The notes: generated from the letters alone by a model not told the origin. Positions 38,947-48,481 are shown, counted from the stretch's first letter. The stretch: 64,000 nucleotides of DNA from Halovivax ruber XH-70 (GCF_000328525.1 NC_019964.1:186001-250000); one strand, 5' to 3'. Numbers and translations: made by a program.

Positions 38947-39243
38947 GTGGCAAACGACGAGGACATCGACGACCTGTTAGACGAGCTCGATACGCACGGC
39001 GACCTGGATGCGGCGGAGCAAGTGTTGCGGCTCCGCACGGAGAGCAGACGGTACGACAAGCCGGTGACGATCGTCGAGGGATTCGACCTTTCCAAGTCGG
39101 AAATCGAGTCGCTCGCCTCCGACCTGAAGAGTGCGATGGGGACCGGCGGGACCGTGGACGAGGGCCGTATCGAACTACAGGGCGACCATCGCGATCGAGT
39201 GCCGGACCTGCTTCGCGATCGAGGTTTTCAGGTCCAGGCGTAA
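38947..39243 (+). CDS. SUI1/eIF1-family translation factor homologue
   Basis: A 98-residue protein. The first 45 residues are helical and acidic (ANDEDIDDLLDELDTHGDLD), followed by a SUI1 domain. The family hallmark is TIVEGFDLSKSEIESLASDL, then KSAMGTGGTVDEGRIELQGD and RVPDLLRDRGFQV. SUI1 proteins act in start-codon selection on the small ribosomal subunit. GTG 38947 is chosen since the open frame before it is short and not family-like; the transcript is probably leaderless or nearly so. It is divergent from ABC operon 2. Confidence 0.85.
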   Translation: MANDEDIDDLLDELDTHGDLDAAEQVLRLRTESRRYDKPVTIVEGFDLSKSEIESLASDLKSAMGTGGTVDEGRIELQGDHRDRVPDLLRDRGFQVQA

Positions 39244-39345
39244 CGTCGCATCGCTTTCTCCGGCGCTGTCTCGCTCAACTGCAGCTGAATCCGTCCAAAT
39301 ACGCTTGAGAGAACTACTTTATCTCTCGTCGGTGGAGCCGTTCCT

Positions 39346-39843
39346 ATGGGACAACGTACCATAGCCATCAGGCCGGCGACGACGGCCGACCGCGAGGCGA
39401 TTCGCGAGGTCGCCAGGGACACCTGGCACGACACCTACGACGAGCTCGATTCGGCAACGATCGACGAGACGATCGCGGAGTGGTACGACGACGAATCGTT
39501 TTCAGCGGCGCTCGAGAAGCCGGGAACCGCGGTTCTAGTGGCCGAATCCGACGGCGAGATCGTCGGCTTCACCCACGGCGTCGTCTCCGAGGACGAGGGC
39601 GACGTCCTCCGAATGTACGTGCATCCGGACCATCAGCGGGAGGGCATCGGGACGGCGCTACACGAGCGACTTCGGTCGTCTCTCGAGGACTTCCACATGA
39701 ATCGCATGCGGGCGATCGACCTCGCGTCGAACGAGGGTGGCCGGCGGTTCTACGAGCGCCTCGGCTTCGAGGAGAGCGGCGAAGGCGAGGTCGAGATAGG
39801 CGGTGAGACTCGAACAGAGGTCGTCTACACGCTAGAATTGTAG
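39346..39843 (+). CDS. GNAT-family N-acetyltransferase
   Basis: A 165-residue acetyltransferase. The acetyl-CoA binding motif A is MYVHPDHQREGIGTALHERL (Q/RxxGxG/A), preceded by the strand IVGFTHGVVSEDEGDVL. The C-terminal IDLASNEGGRRFYERLGFEE is the usual RimI-like ending. The acceptor could be a protein N-terminus, an amine or an antibiotic; it cannot be read off the sequence. ATG 39346 follows a CTTTATCTC TATA-like box by about 27 nt, consistent with a leaderless transcript. It is convergent with the PQQ-propeller lipoprotein gene. Confidence 0.9.
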   Translation: MGQRTIAIRPATTADREAIREVARDTWHDTYDELDSATIDETIAEWYDDESFSAALEKPGTAVLVAESDGEIVGFTHGVVSEDEGDVLRMYVHPDHQREGIGTALHERLRSSLEDFHMNRMRAIDLASNEGGRRFYERLGFEESGEGEVEIGGETRTEVVYTLEL

Positions 39844-39880
39844 GGTCAGGTGTGGGGCCTGTGGCGCCCCGTTTCCCTGC

Positions 39881-41017
39881 TCACTCGAACGCGTACAGGG
39901 CCCCGTCGCTCGTCCCGACGAAGAGCGCGTCGTCGGCGACGGCTGGTCGCCGGCCGAACTCGCCGTCGAGGGGTCGTCGCCACTGCACTTCTCCCTGCTG
40001 GTAGTCGATGCCGACGAGGACGGCCTCGTCGCCGACGAGATACACGCGATCCTCGGCGACAACCGGGCCCGAGTGTGGTCGCCCCTCGAGTTCGAGGATC
40101 CAGTCGGGCCCGTCGTCTCGGGATTTCGTGGCGAGAATGCCGCCCGTTCCGATCACGACGGACGTCCCGTCTGTCACGGCCGGCGTCCAGAGGATGTGTC
40201 CGGAGACGGATTGGACCCCGGATCGAAAGCCGGAGGGCTCGTACACTTCCATGGTGAGCGACGGGGCGTAGATGGTCTCGTCGGCGACCGCCGGCGACTG
40301 CATTCGCGACCCCTCTCTCGTCCAGGTGACGTCGCCTGACTCGCGATTGACGCGGTGAATCCAGCCCTGCAGCATGGCGGTGTTCTCCGTGCCGACGTAG
40401 ACGGCGTCGTCCGTCACGGCGGGGTAGTCGACGACCGGTGCGTCGACGGGAGCGTTCCACTCGATTTCGCCGTCCGTCGCCCCGAGCGCGTAAACTCGGG
40501 GCGATTCCGTCGTCCCGACGTAAAGTTCGTCCCCGGCTGGCGTGGGTCCGGCGACGGGACCCGATAGTTCGGTCGTCCACGCCTCGCTCCCGTCCGTCCG
40601 GTCGAGCGCGACGATGTCCCCAGTCTCCGTTCCGAAGACGACCTGTCCGTCGACCACGCACGGACAGTGTGCCTTCGCGCCGTAGCCGTGTTCCGCCCAC
40701 TCTTCGTCGCCCGATTTTGCGTCGAGCGCGTGGACGGACCCCGCCTCGGTGCAGACGTAGACGGTTCCGTCGACGACTGCGACCTGCTCACCGACGCCAC
40801 CCGGAAGGTCGACGCGCCATCGTTCTGTCGGCTCGTCGCCCGGGCCGCCCGCTTCGGTGTACCCGTGGTTCCGGGCCGTCCGCTGGAAGCTCGGCCAGTC
40901 CGTTGGGCCGATCGCTGGCTCCGTCTCCTCGGCTGCGAGGAAGTCGATACACCCGGCCGTCGAGACGAGTGTCGACCCGGCGAGCATCGCCGATACCTCC
41001 CGTCGCGAGACGTTCAT
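39881..41017 (-). CDS. Tat lipoprotein with PQQ-type beta-propeller
   Basis: A 378-residue secreted lipoprotein. The N-terminus MNVSRREVSAMLAGSTLVST with AGC just after is a twin-arginine signal ending in a lipobox (cysteine at 23), typical of haloarchaeal surface lipoproteins. The rest is a series of PQQ-like propeller blades (VAVVDGTVYVCTEAGSVHAL with DAKSGDEEW; VVDGQVVFGTETGDIVALD; DDALFVGTSDGALYAFE), about seven repeats of roughly 40 residues. Such propellers act as scaffolds or, with PQQ, as alcohol dehydrogenases; no enzyme-specific residues are evident, so a binding or assembly role on the cell surface is more likely. Confidence 0.88.
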   Translation of the reverse strand: MNVSRREVSAMLAGSTLVSTAGCIDFLAAEETEPAIGPTDWPSFQRTARNHGYTEAGGPGDEPTERWRVDLPGGVGEQVAVVDGTVYVCTEAGSVHALDAKSGDEEWAEHGYGAKAHCPCVVDGQVVFGTETGDIVALDRTDGSEAWTTELSGPVAGPTPAGDELYVGTTESPRVYALGATDGEIEWNAPVDAPVVDYPAVTDDAVYVGTENTAMLQGWIHRVNRESGDVTWTREGSRMQSPAVADETIYAPSLTMEVYEPSGFRSGVQSVSGHILWTPAVTDGTSVVIGTGGILATKSRDDGPDWILELEGRPHSGPVVAEDRVYLVGDEAVLVGIDYQQGEVQWRRPLDGEFGRRPAVADDALFVGTSDGALYAFE

Positions 41018-41232
41018 ACACCATCTGATAAACTACTGTGAGTTATCGGTTCCGTTGCAGGTGCTGGTGGACAGAACGTGCCGTTCGGTCGACGTCTGGT
41101 CGAGAGTGATTCCTGCCGTTGTTCCGGGCTGTGAGGCGCCTGGCTCGGTGTTCGACGCCGGCGGGAATCTGGCGAGTACCGTCTCGGATAACTGAAGTTA
41201 ATATAACACACACGCCAGATTACTGAAATATG

Positions 41233-41253
41233 CACACGATTCATATCCGTGTG
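41233..41253 (+). promoter_or_regulatory. TATA box inside an inverted repeat, before the PLP enzyme gene
   Basis: CACACG-ATTCATATC-CGTGTG is a perfect 6-bp inverted repeat whose spacer holds the TATA-like TTCATATC, about 20-30 nt before ATG 41270. A regulator bound here would block the basal machinery directly. Confidence 0.45.
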
Positions 41254-41269
41254 GCTGTGAGGCTATCGC

Positions 41270-42511
41270 ATGCACGAACCCGAGCGGTCGACCGCGTTCG
41301 ACACTCGCGCCGTGACGGCGGGGGAGAAGGCACTCGCCCACGAGGGCGGGTACGGCGATGCGGTGTCGCCAATCCACCTCGCCTCGACGTACGGTCTGGA
41401 GGCGCTGGATCCGTCGATGGGGCTCGACGACGTCGATCCCGACGCGGGCCAGTACCTCTACGGACGCCTCTCGAATCCGACGCGGCGAGCACTGGAGAAC
41501 CGACTCGCCTCGCTCGAAGGCGGCGAGCACGCGATGGCGTTCGCCTCCGGAACGGCCGCGATCGCGGCGGTGGGGCTGTCGATTCTGGAACCCGGCGACC
41601 GACTCGTCGCGTTCGAGGATCTCTACGCGGGCACGAAGCGGATGTTCACGGAACTGTTCGCCCGCCGGTTCGACGTCGAGGTGACGTTCGTCGACGCGAC
41701 GGACGTAGACGCGGTCGACGCGGCCATCGACGAGCGCACGAAACTCGTCTGGTTGGAGACGCCGACGAACCCCCTGCTCCGACTCTGTGATATCGAGGCG
41801 ATCGCCGAGCTGGCACACGATCGCGACGCGCTGGTCGGCGTGGACAACACCTTCCTCAGCCCCTATTTCCAGCAACCGCTCGACCTCGGAGCCGACCTCG
41901 TCGCCCACAGCACGACGAAGTACATCAACGGTCACAGCGACTCGATCGGCGGCGCCGTGATCACGGACGACGCGGCCCTCGCGGAGGAACTCGAACTCAC
42001 CCAGCAGATCACCGCCGGCGGCGTCCTCTCGCCGTTCGACAGCTACCTCACCCTCCGCGGTGTGAAGACCCTCCCGCTGCGCATGCGCCAGCACGAGTCG
42101 AACGCGATGGCGCTCGCCGAGTTTCTGGACGACCACCCCGCCGTCCGGGCTGTTCACTATCCCGGCCTCGAATCACACCCGCAACACGACCTCGCGACCC
42201 GTCAGCAGTCGGGCTACGGCGGCGTCCTCTCGTTCGAACTGGCGGGCACGCAGGACGACGCGATCGCCTTCCTCGACGAACTGTCCGAGATCACTCTCGC
42301 GGTGAGCCTCGGCGGCGTGGAGTCGCTGATCGAGCTCCCCGCGGCGATGACCCACGAACCGCTCGACCCCGCACAGCGGGACGCCATCGGTATCACGGAC
42401 ACGCTCTGTCGCCTCTCCGTCGGCGTCGAGGATGTCGACGATCTCCGGGCCGACCTGGAGCGCGGACTGGAACGGGTATCCGCGGTGGAATCGGTTGCGG
42501 GCGGGGAGTGA
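41270..42511 (+). CDS. Cystathionine gamma-synthase/lyase-family PLP enzyme
   Basis: A 413-residue fold-type I PLP enzyme of Cys/Met metabolism. The cofactor lysine is K217 in AHSTTKYINGHSDSIGGAVI. The phosphate-binding GTAAIAA (about 94-100) and YLYGRLSNPTRRALE near residue 63 are family marks. The C-terminal LAVSLGGVESLIELPAAMTH is also diagnostic. The family includes cystathionine gamma-synthase, gamma-lyase, O-acetylhomoserine sulfhydrylase and methionine gamma-lyase; eye inspection cannot separate them. ATG 41270 fits a leaderless start below the TATA box at 41242. It stands alone. Confidence 0.88.
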   Translation: MHEPERSTAFDTRAVTAGEKALAHEGGYGDAVSPIHLASTYGLEALDPSMGLDDVDPDAGQYLYGRLSNPTRRALENRLASLEGGEHAMAFASGTAAIAAVGLSILEPGDRLVAFEDLYAGTKRMFTELFARRFDVEVTFVDATDVDAVDAAIDERTKLVWLETPTNPLLRLCDIEAIAELAHDRDALVGVDNTFLSPYFQQPLDLGADLVAHSTTKYINGHSDSIGGAVITDDAALAEELELTQQITAGGVLSPFDSYLTLRGVKTLPLRMRQHESNAMALAEFLDDHPAVRAVHYPGLESHPQHDLATRQQSGYGGVLSFELAGTQDDAIAFLDELSEITLAVSLGGVESLIELPAAMTHEPLDPAQRDAIGITDTLCRLSVGVEDVDDLRADLERGLERVSAVESVAGGE

Positions 42512-42699
42512 CGGACTTCGCCATCTGACACCCGTAAACGGCCGAGAGCGGGACTCGTCGTTCTGAAGAGCCTTCCGAGCAAATCGTCGTCCATGGGGCT
42601 ACGGCTGTACGAACTCCTTTTCCGGCGTCCTCATCGCCGAGCATCGCAGCCGGAACTGTCTCGCCGAAAGCTATTTAGCACCTTCTCCTAAAGATAGAA

Positions 42700-42713
42700 T
42701 TAGATGCGTCTAA
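42700..42713 (+). promoter_or_regulatory. DtxR/SirR-like metal-regulator box
   Basis: TTAGATGCGTCTAA is an inverted repeat (TTAGA-TGCG-TCTAA) extended by ATAGA and CTAT flanks. TTAG...CTAA palindromes are typical of DtxR/MntR/SirR operators. It lies about 30-45 nt before the start of the predicted metal exporter, which makes metal-dependent control likely. Confidence 0.5.
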
Positions 42714-42743
42714 TCTATCCACGTCACTCGCGAGGTGGCCGGC

Positions 42744-43973
42744 GTGGCTGATCCGCTCTCGATTCTGCTCGCGTCGCTGCGGGACGGCTACGTCCAGGTG
42801 AGCGTCTTCGTCGCGGTGACGGTGCTCGCGTTCGGATTCGTCCAGTATCGAACCGACGGCGCACTGCTCCGCGCCATCGAGGACAACGAGCGTCTCCAGC
42901 CGCTCATCGGCGGCCTCCTTGGCCTCACGCCCGGTTGCGGTGGTGCGATCGTCGTCATGCCGCTGTACGTCCGTGGGTCGGTCAGCTTCGGCACCGTCGT
43001 GGCCACGTTGGGTGCGACGGCCGGTGACTCGGCGTTCGTCATCCTCGCGCTGGCTCCAGAGGCCGCCCTCTACGCCTACGCCATCGCACTCGTCGCCTCG
43101 GTGGCGACGGGATATCTCGTCGACACTGCGGGACTCGGCGTCACACGCGTCGACGCGGCCGTCTCGCGCCTCGCGCCCGGGACGACCGCCACCGACGGCG
43201 GTACCGTCGTGAACAACCGGGTCGGGCCGAACCCCACCCACGATTATCCGACCTGTTCACCGACCCACTCTCACGAGGCCGGCCCCGATCGCACGTCGCG
43301 GATTCTCACACCGCTGTCGCACGCCGCGCACGTCGCCTGGTGGATCGCGGCCGTCGGTGGCCTCATTCTCGGCACCATCTACCTCCTTCGCGGCGGCCCC
43401 GAGATTGCGCTGTCGGTCGGTGTCGACTTCGCCGGCGCGTTCACCGTCTTCGGCCTCGTGGGCGGCGTCCTCTCGCTGTACCTCTACGCGATCGGGCGCC
43501 ACTACGTCGGTGAGGGCGAGATCGCCCGCGCCCGCGACTCGTTTGGCTCCATCTACGACACGCTGACCCACGCAGCGATGGAGACGAGCTTCGTCACCGT
43601 CTGGGTGATCGTCGCACTGGCCGGGTACGAGTACGTGGTGGTCCTCTCCGGGCTGGACGTCGCCGCGGTCGCCGCGACGGCGGGCGTGCTCGCCCCGATC
43701 GGCGGCGTCGCGGTCGGCCTGATCCCCGGCTGCGGCCCCCAGATCCTGCTCGCCGGCGTCTACGCAGAGGGTGCGCTGCCATTCTCCGCCCTCGCGGCCA
43801 ACGCCATCGCCCAGGACGGTGACGCCCTGTTCCCGCTGCTCGCGATCGACCCGAAGGCCGCCGTCGTGGCGACGATCTACAACGCGCTCCCGGCGCTCGT
43901 CGTCGGCGTGGCGCTGTTCTTCCTCTGGGAACCCGTCTTCGGCATGCCGGAGTTCGGCTTCGGGGTTGCGTGA
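42744..43973 (+). CDS. Putative heavy-metal/manganese exporter (10-TM, DUF2899/ArsP_2-like)
   Basis: A 409-residue membrane protein with about ten spans arranged as two related halves. Each half carries a glycine-cysteine signature: GLLGLTPGCGGAIVVMPLYV (about residue 65) and VGLIPGCGPQILLAGVY near the C-terminus. The central loop is His/Pro-rich (CSPTHSHEAGPDRTS) and could bind metal. This matches the putative manganese or heavy-metal exporter family. A GAGGTGG Shine-Dalgarno stretch 5 nt before GTG 42744 favours it over GTG 42735. The DtxR-like box just upstream fits control by intracellular metal. Confidence 0.82.
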   Translation: MADPLSILLASLRDGYVQVSVFVAVTVLAFGFVQYRTDGALLRAIEDNERLQPLIGGLLGLTPGCGGAIVVMPLYVRGSVSFGTVVATLGATAGDSAFVILALAPEAALYAYAIALVASVATGYLVDTAGLGVTRVDAAVSRLAPGTTATDGGTVVNNRVGPNPTHDYPTCSPTHSHEAGPDRTSRILTPLSHAAHVAWWIAAVGGLILGTIYLLRGGPEIALSVGVDFAGAFTVFGLVGGVLSLYLYAIGRHYVGEGEIARARDSFGSIYDTLTHAAMETSFVTVWVIVALAGYEYVVVLSGLDVAAVAATAGVLAPIGGVAVGLIPGCGPQILLAGVYAEGALPFSALAANAIAQDGDALFPLLAIDPKAAVVATIYNALPALVVGVALFFLWEPVFGMPEFGFGVA

Positions 43974-44405
43974 AGGCGGGCTCGGTCACGCTGGAATTGT
44001 GCGTTCGGTCTCGACCGGGACAACAAGAAACGATGGACAAGATCCTGGAGTCGATCGGCCGTCTGGACGGTGTGGCCCTCGGCGAGGCGTAAAATGATCG
44101 GCTGCCGATTTCTTCTCGGCGAGAATATCGACGACGTCGAGGAGATATGAGCGCCTCGTCTGCCTCCTCGACGTGTCGGCCGGCACCGTCGCTCAAGCGA
44201 GCGGACGATATTCTAGTGCATGTGTCCGTTCTCCGTACCGCGCGGGCGGAGGCCGAGTCAATTGCTATCGTGAGGTGATATGCCGCCTTCTCGACCAGCT
44301 TCCACGCCATCGTTTCCGGATCGGTCTCGAACAGCTGTGGGCGCTGATATTGGCTTATGGACATGACCAAAAGATATAATACAGTTTGTTGGTAATTCGT
44401 GATCG
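43974..44405. other. Intergenic gap, possible gene remnant
   Basis: No intact gene is convincing in this 432-nt gap. On the plus strand, 44033-44092 reads MDKILESIGRLDGVALGEA and stops; it looks like the C-terminus of a protein whose upstream part is missing, preceded in frame by VTLELCVRSRPGQQET. At the 3' side GATATAAT (about 44371) is the TATA box for the secreted protein at 44406. Confidence 0.35.
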
Positions 44406-45170
44406 ATGTCTCGATACGATCGCATCGGCAGGCGGACCGTCCTGAAAGCAGTGCCGCTCTCGCTCGGTGCCGTCGGAACTGTGTCCGCCGACGGCGATGA
44501 GGATCAATTCGACAAGGATCAGGTCGTGAGTCCATGCTGTGGCGGTGGCGGCGGTGGGACGGTAACGCTTGCCAACGCCATCGATACGAAGGAAGACTAT
44601 AACGACGAGGAAGAAGCGAGAATCGAATTGACGGTCTCTGGTCCGTCGTCCACGTCCGTCCAGACCAACACCCTAGGGTTGACGTGGGCCATGAACCACG
44701 ACGGGATGTGGTATCACTTTGAAAACACGACTCTGGAGTTCCAGATGAACGAGGCCACCAATCCGGCCGACAGCACCGTCGACTGGGTCGACGGATATTC
44801 TCAAGGAACCGGAGGTATCTCGTCGGACCAGGTGCAGTACGCCCTAGACACGCTCTGGGGATCGACACCTATCCCCGCGCCGAATCCGCTTGATGTCGAA
44901 CGAGACACCGGTCTCGACATCAACGAAGCTGATAGCCACTTCAGCCACGATTACGGCGACTATTTCGGCAAGATCGACGAAGACGCCTGCGGAGGCGCCG
45001 AGTTCAACGTCAGCCTCGGAACCGACGGCAGTCTCGAGGACGGGTCGTACGAGTTCGACGTCAGTTTTTCGACCGAACTGTGGCTCACGAACCCCGATGG
45101 CGGTCCCGATTCGCACGTCAAAGATCTCGATATCGACGCAAGCGGAACCATCTTCGTCGATACGAGTTGA
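44406..45170 (+). CDS. Tat-secreted protein of unknown function
   Basis: A 254-residue protein with a twin-arginine signal (R9-R10 in GRRTVLKAVPLSLGAVG) and a predicted cut after VSADG. The mature part starts with an acidic stretch, then an unusual PCCGGGGGG motif. It continues with a strand-rich domain containing SSTSVQTNTLGLTWAMNHDG, a Trp/Tyr-rich segment (MWYHFENTTLEFQMNE) and an acidic C-terminus (DVSFSTELWLTNPDGG). No family is recognised. The acidic, Asn/Thr-rich composition fits an extracellular halophilic protein. A GATATAAT box about 30 nt upstream of ATG 44406 suggests a leaderless transcript. Its 3' end faces uvrB. Confidence 0.75.
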   Translation: MSRYDRIGRRTVLKAVPLSLGAVGTVSADGDEDQFDKDQVVSPCCGGGGGGTVTLANAIDTKEDYNDEEEARIELTVSGPSSTSVQTNTLGLTWAMNHDGMWYHFENTTLEFQMNEATNPADSTVDWVDGYSQGTGGISSDQVQYALDTLWGSTPIPAPNPLDVERDTGLDINEADSHFSHDYGDYFGKIDEDACGGAEFNVSLGTDGSLEDGSYEFDVSFSTELWLTNPDGGPDSHVKDLDIDASGTIFVDTS

Positions 45171-45209
45171 GATCGAGGACTCCTCAGTCGCGCACCGCCG
45201 ATCCGTCGC

Positions 45210-47276
45210 TCAGAACTCCTCGGCCGGTGGGGCGATGCCTTCCTCGTCGTCGCCGTGGCCCGCCAGGCCGAACTCTTCGCGGACCTCGAGGATGCGGTCG
45301 CGGATGTCTGCGGCCAGTTCGAACTCCAGGTTGCTGGCGGCCTCGTCCATCCGGTCTTCCAGCTCTTCGACGTAGCGGGCGGCCTCCTCGTCGTCCGAGA
45401 GTTCGCGGCCGGAGACCGTCGTCGTGTCCGTCTTGCTGCCGGGGAGGTTGGTCTCGCCGACCTCCTTCTCGATCGTCGTGGGCTCGAAGCCGTGTTCCTC
45501 GTTGTACTCCTGCTGGATCTCACGGCGGCGCTGGGTCTCCTCGATCGCCGACTCCATGGCGTTCGAGGGTTCGTCTGCGTAGAGGACGACCTCGCCGTTG
45601 ACGTTCCGGGCGGCCCGGCCCATCGTCTGGACGAGGGTCGTCTCGCTGCGGAGGAAACCCTCTTGATCGGCGTCCAGGATCGCCACGAGGGAGACTTCCG
45701 GGATGTCCAGCCCTTCACGGAGGAGGTTGATGCCGACGAGGACGTCGATCTCGCCCAGGCGCAGGGAGCGGATGATCTCGTGGCGCTCTAAGGTGTCTGT
45801 CTCGTCGTGCATGTAGGCGACGTCGACGCCGGCTTCCTCCAGATACTCGGTGAGGTCCTCCGCCATGCGTTTGGTGAGCGTCGTGACGAGGGTCCGCTCG
45901 CCCCTGTCGATGCGGTCGTCGATGCGGTCCATCAGGTCGTCGACCTGGCCGGTGGCGTCGGCGACCTCGACTAGCGGGTCGACCAGGTGGGTCGGGCGAA
46001 CGATCTGCTCGACGATCTGATCGGAGTGTTCGCGCTCGTAATCGCTCGGCGTCGCGGAGACGTACAGGGTACGGTCGGTCTTTTCCTCGAACTCCTCGAA
46101 GGTGAGCGGGCGGTTGTCGTAGGCCGTCGGGAGACGGAAACCGTTCTCGACGAGGGAGTCCTTGCGGGACTTGTCGCCGGCGTACTGGCCCTTGATCTGC
46201 GGGATCGTCTGGTGGGACTCGTCGATGACGGTGAGGAAGTCGTCGGGGAAGTAGTCGAGCAGGGTGTGGGGTGCGTCGCCGGATTCGCGTTCCGAGAGGT
46301 GAACGGAGTAGTTCTCGATGCCCGAGCAGTAACCCGTCTCCGCCATCATCTCCAGATCGAACGTGGTGCGTTCCTCGATGCGCTGGGCGGCGACGAGGTC
46401 GCCCTGGCGCTCGAAGTACGAGATGCGCGAGTCCAGATCGTCCCGGATCTCGTCCATCGCCCGCTCCAGGCGGGTCTCGGGGATGGAGTAGTGCTCCGCC
46501 GGGTGGACGAGGACGGCCTCTTGTTCACCCTTCGCCTCGCCCTCAAGCGGATCCACCTTGATCATGCGGTCGATCTCGTCGCCCCAGAGTTCGACGCGGA
46601 CGGCGTAGCGGCCGTACATCGGGAAGATTTCGAGGGTGTCGCCCCGGACGCGGAACGTGCCCTGCGTGAAATCGACGTCGTTGCGCTCGTAGTTCAGGTC
46701 GACCAGCCCCTTCAGGAGGTCGTCGCGGCCCATCTCGTCGCCGACCTCCAGCCGCATCGCCATGTTCTCGTAGTTCTGCGGATCACCGAGGCCGTAGATG
46801 GCCGAGACGGAGGCGATCACGATGACGTCGTCGCGGGTCAGCAGCGAGCGCGTCGCGGAGTGGCGCAGCCGGTCGATCTCGTCGTTGATCGAGGCGTCCT
46901 TGTCGATGTAGGTGTCGGTCTGCTCGACGTAGGCCTCGGGCTGGTAGTAGTCGTAGTACGAGACGAAGTACTCGACGGCGTTGTTTGGAAAGAGATTCCG
47001 GAACTCCTCGTAGAGCTGGGCGGCGAGGGTCTTGTTGTGGGCGATGATCAGGGTGGGCTGTTCTAACTGTTCGACCGCCCAGGAGACCGTGTTGGTCTTG
47101 CCAGACCCGGTCACGCCGAGCAGGGTCTGTTTCTCCGCGCCCGACTCGAACCCCTCGACCAGCTGGTCGATGGCTTCCGGCTGGTCGCCCGCGGGGTCGA
47201 ACGGGGCGTCGACCCGGAACGGCGCGTCGGCGTCCGGTCGGTCGGGCTGGAGGGGTCCCGAGTGCGTCTCGCTCAT
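45210..47276 (-). CDS. uvrB: Excinuclease ABC subunit B
   Basis: The damage-verifying helicase-like subunit of UvrABC. The 688-residue protein carries Walker [13 protein letters not shown], motif Ia [17 protein letters not shown], and the beta-hairpin [11 protein letters not shown] that clamps the strand. The DEAD-like box is VIDESHQT, and motif VI contains [11 protein letters not shown]-terminal UVR domain ([20 protein letters not shown]) recruits UvrC. ATG 47276 ([14 protein letters not shown]) is chosen because the longer frame is basic and runs into the divergent gene. uvrC lies 9 kb away; uvrA is not in the window. Confidence 0.96.
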   Translation of the reverse strand: MSETHSGPLQPDRPDADAPFRVDAPFDPAGDQPEAIDQLVEGFESGAEKQTLLGVTGSGKTNTVSWAVEQLEQPTLIIAHNKTLAAQLYEEFRNLFPNNAVEYFVSYYDYYQPEAYVEQTDTYIDKDASINDEIDRLRHSATRSLLTRDDVIVIASVSAIYGLGDPQNYENMAMRLEVGDEMGRDDLLKGLVDLNYERNDVDFTQGTFRVRGDTLEIFPMYGRYAVRVELWGDEIDRMIKVDPLEGEAKGEQEAVLVHPAEHYSIPETRLERAMDEIRDDLDSRISYFERQGDLVAAQRIEERTTFDLEMMAETGYCSGIENYSVHLSERESGDAPHTLLDYFPDDFLTVIDESHQTIPQIKGQYAGDKSRKDSLVENGFRLPTAYDNRPLTFEEFEEKTDRTLYVSATPSDYEREHSDQIVEQIVRPTHLVDPLVEVADATGQVDDLMDRIDDRIDRGERTLVTTLTKRMAEDLTEYLEEAGVDVAYMHDETDTLERHEIIRSLRLGEIDVLVGINLLREGLDIPEVSLVAILDADQEGFLRSETTLVQTMGRAARNVNGEVVLYADEPSNAMESAIEETQRRREIQQEYNEEHGFEPTTIEKEVGETNLPGSKTDTTTVSGRELSDDEEAARYVEELEDRMDEAASNLEFELAADIRDRILEVREEFGLAGHGDDEEGIAPPAEEF

Positions 47277-47394
47277 GGTAGCACCTATTCGGACTGGACG
47301 ACCTTGACCCGTACGGTCTGGGACGTTCTGCCCGCCGGGACTGTCTGTTTCGACGAGGCCGACACCCTTCCGTTTCGCCGTCGTATTCGAACCC

Positions 47395-47667
47395 ATGCCA
47401 GACGACCAGTCCCTCCAGCAGGCTCGCCGCGAACTGGAAGCGACCGTTCCGCACGCCGACGACGCCGTTCGCGACGACCTGCGCGAGGTGGCCGGCGAAC
47501 TCGCCGCGATCGAGCAGGACGACCAGCAGGCCGATCACGCCGTCGTCGACGGCTACCTGAACCAGCTTCGCCAGGCGAAACAGGAGACCGACGCCGACGT
47601 CGAGGACGACATCGACGACGTGATCGAGGCACTCTCGGCGTATCGGGACGGGCTCGAAGGAGCGTAG
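47395..47667 (+). CDS. Small acidic helical haloarchaeal protein
   Basis: A 90-residue, strongly acidic and almost entirely helical protein ([20 protein letters not shown], then [20 protein letters not shown] and [13 protein letters not shown]), with heptad-like spacing suggesting a helical bundle or coiled coil. It resembles small DUF7553-type haloarchaeal proteins, from memory. No function is known. It is divergent from uvrB with about 118 nt between the starts and may share its promoter region. There is no signal peptide or membrane segment. Confidence 0.7.
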   Translation: MPDDQSLQQARRELEATVPHADDAVRDDLREVAGELAAIEQDDQQADHAVVDGYLNQLRQAKQETDADVEDDIDDVIEALSAYRDGLEGA

Positions 47668-47729
47668 TCAGCGGGTGCGCCACGGGCCGGGTTGCGGTTG
47701 CGGACGTCGGCGGAGTGAGTGTGCTCTGG

Positions 47730-48368
47730 TCACTCCGAACCGTCCAGTAACGACTCGGCGATCGTCCCGTAGACGTCGGCAGTCGCGTTGAGCAGATGGA
47801 TTCCGAGCACGCCGACGACAGCCCCGATCGGCACGACGAGGATGGCTTCGAGGAGCGTATCGATCTCCCACCCGACGAGCTGGATCGTCGAGTACTGGTA
47901 GTGGGCGGGTGCCGTCAGGAACGCGGCCGGAACGACGATGAAGACGACCAGCAACGTGAACGCGACCGTTCCGAGCGCCAGTTTCAGGTAGCAAAACGCC
48001 ACGCCGTGCCAGGTGGAGTCGGCGTGAAGATACGCGTCGACCGTCTCCGTCAGGGTTCGATTCTGCGCCGTGGAGACATCCGTTGGAGCGGCGATATCGA
48101 GATCGAGCAACTCGTTCGCGAGCGTCCGTTCGAACGCAGCGAGCCACCGGGCGGCGAACAGGACGCCCACGAGCAGCGGGATGCCGATCACCAGTACCGC
48201 CAGCCCGACCCCGAGGGAGAGACCGACCGTGAGTCCGACGAAATACGCGAGCCCGAGCGGGAACGCGAGCGCGAGGTAGGCGAGATTTTTGTACGTCTGG
48301 CGGTCGGTGAGGCTCGTGAGACCGCTGGTCGACCGACTGGAACCGAGACGGTGATGGGCGTCTGACAT
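47730..48368 (-). CDS. Sensor-domain-type membrane protein
   Basis: A 212-residue polytopic membrane protein. The first pair of helices (NLAYLALAFPLGLAYFVGLT, then LSLGVGLAVLVIGIPLLVGV) and the ALFAARWLAAFERTLANELL-like region match the putative sensor domain found in haloarchaeal and actinobacterial envelope proteins. A second pair of helices follows (LKLALGTVAFTLLVVFIVVP and ILVVPIGAVVGVLGIHLL). No kinase or effector domain is attached, so any signalling would need a partner. ATG 48368 is the first in frame. It lies near the bactofilin-like gene, both oriented the same way, but over 110 nt apart. Confidence 0.75.
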   Translation of the reverse strand: MSDAHHRLGSSRSTSGLTSLTDRQTYKNLAYLALAFPLGLAYFVGLTVGLSLGVGLAVLVIGIPLLVGVLFAARWLAAFERTLANELLDLDIAAPTDVSTAQNRTLTETVDAYLHADSTWHGVAFCYLKLALGTVAFTLLVVFIVVPAAFLTAPAHYQYSTIQLVGWEIDTLLEAILVVPIGAVVGVLGIHLLNATADVYGTIAESLLDGSE

Positions 48369-48481
48369 GCGTTCTATGCGCTACCTTCTATCGAGGTGGA
48401 ATTAAGCGTTACTCGACAGTAACGCCACACTCGATCGAACGCGTCGGCTCTGCTGACTTGCGGTCGATACGGATCGGGTCC

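Noticed and set aside
43594-44868. Long minus-strand open frame across the exporter end, the gap and the secreted protein
   Set aside because: It overlaps two well-supported plus-strand genes, is Arg/Ser/Pro-rich and has no motif.
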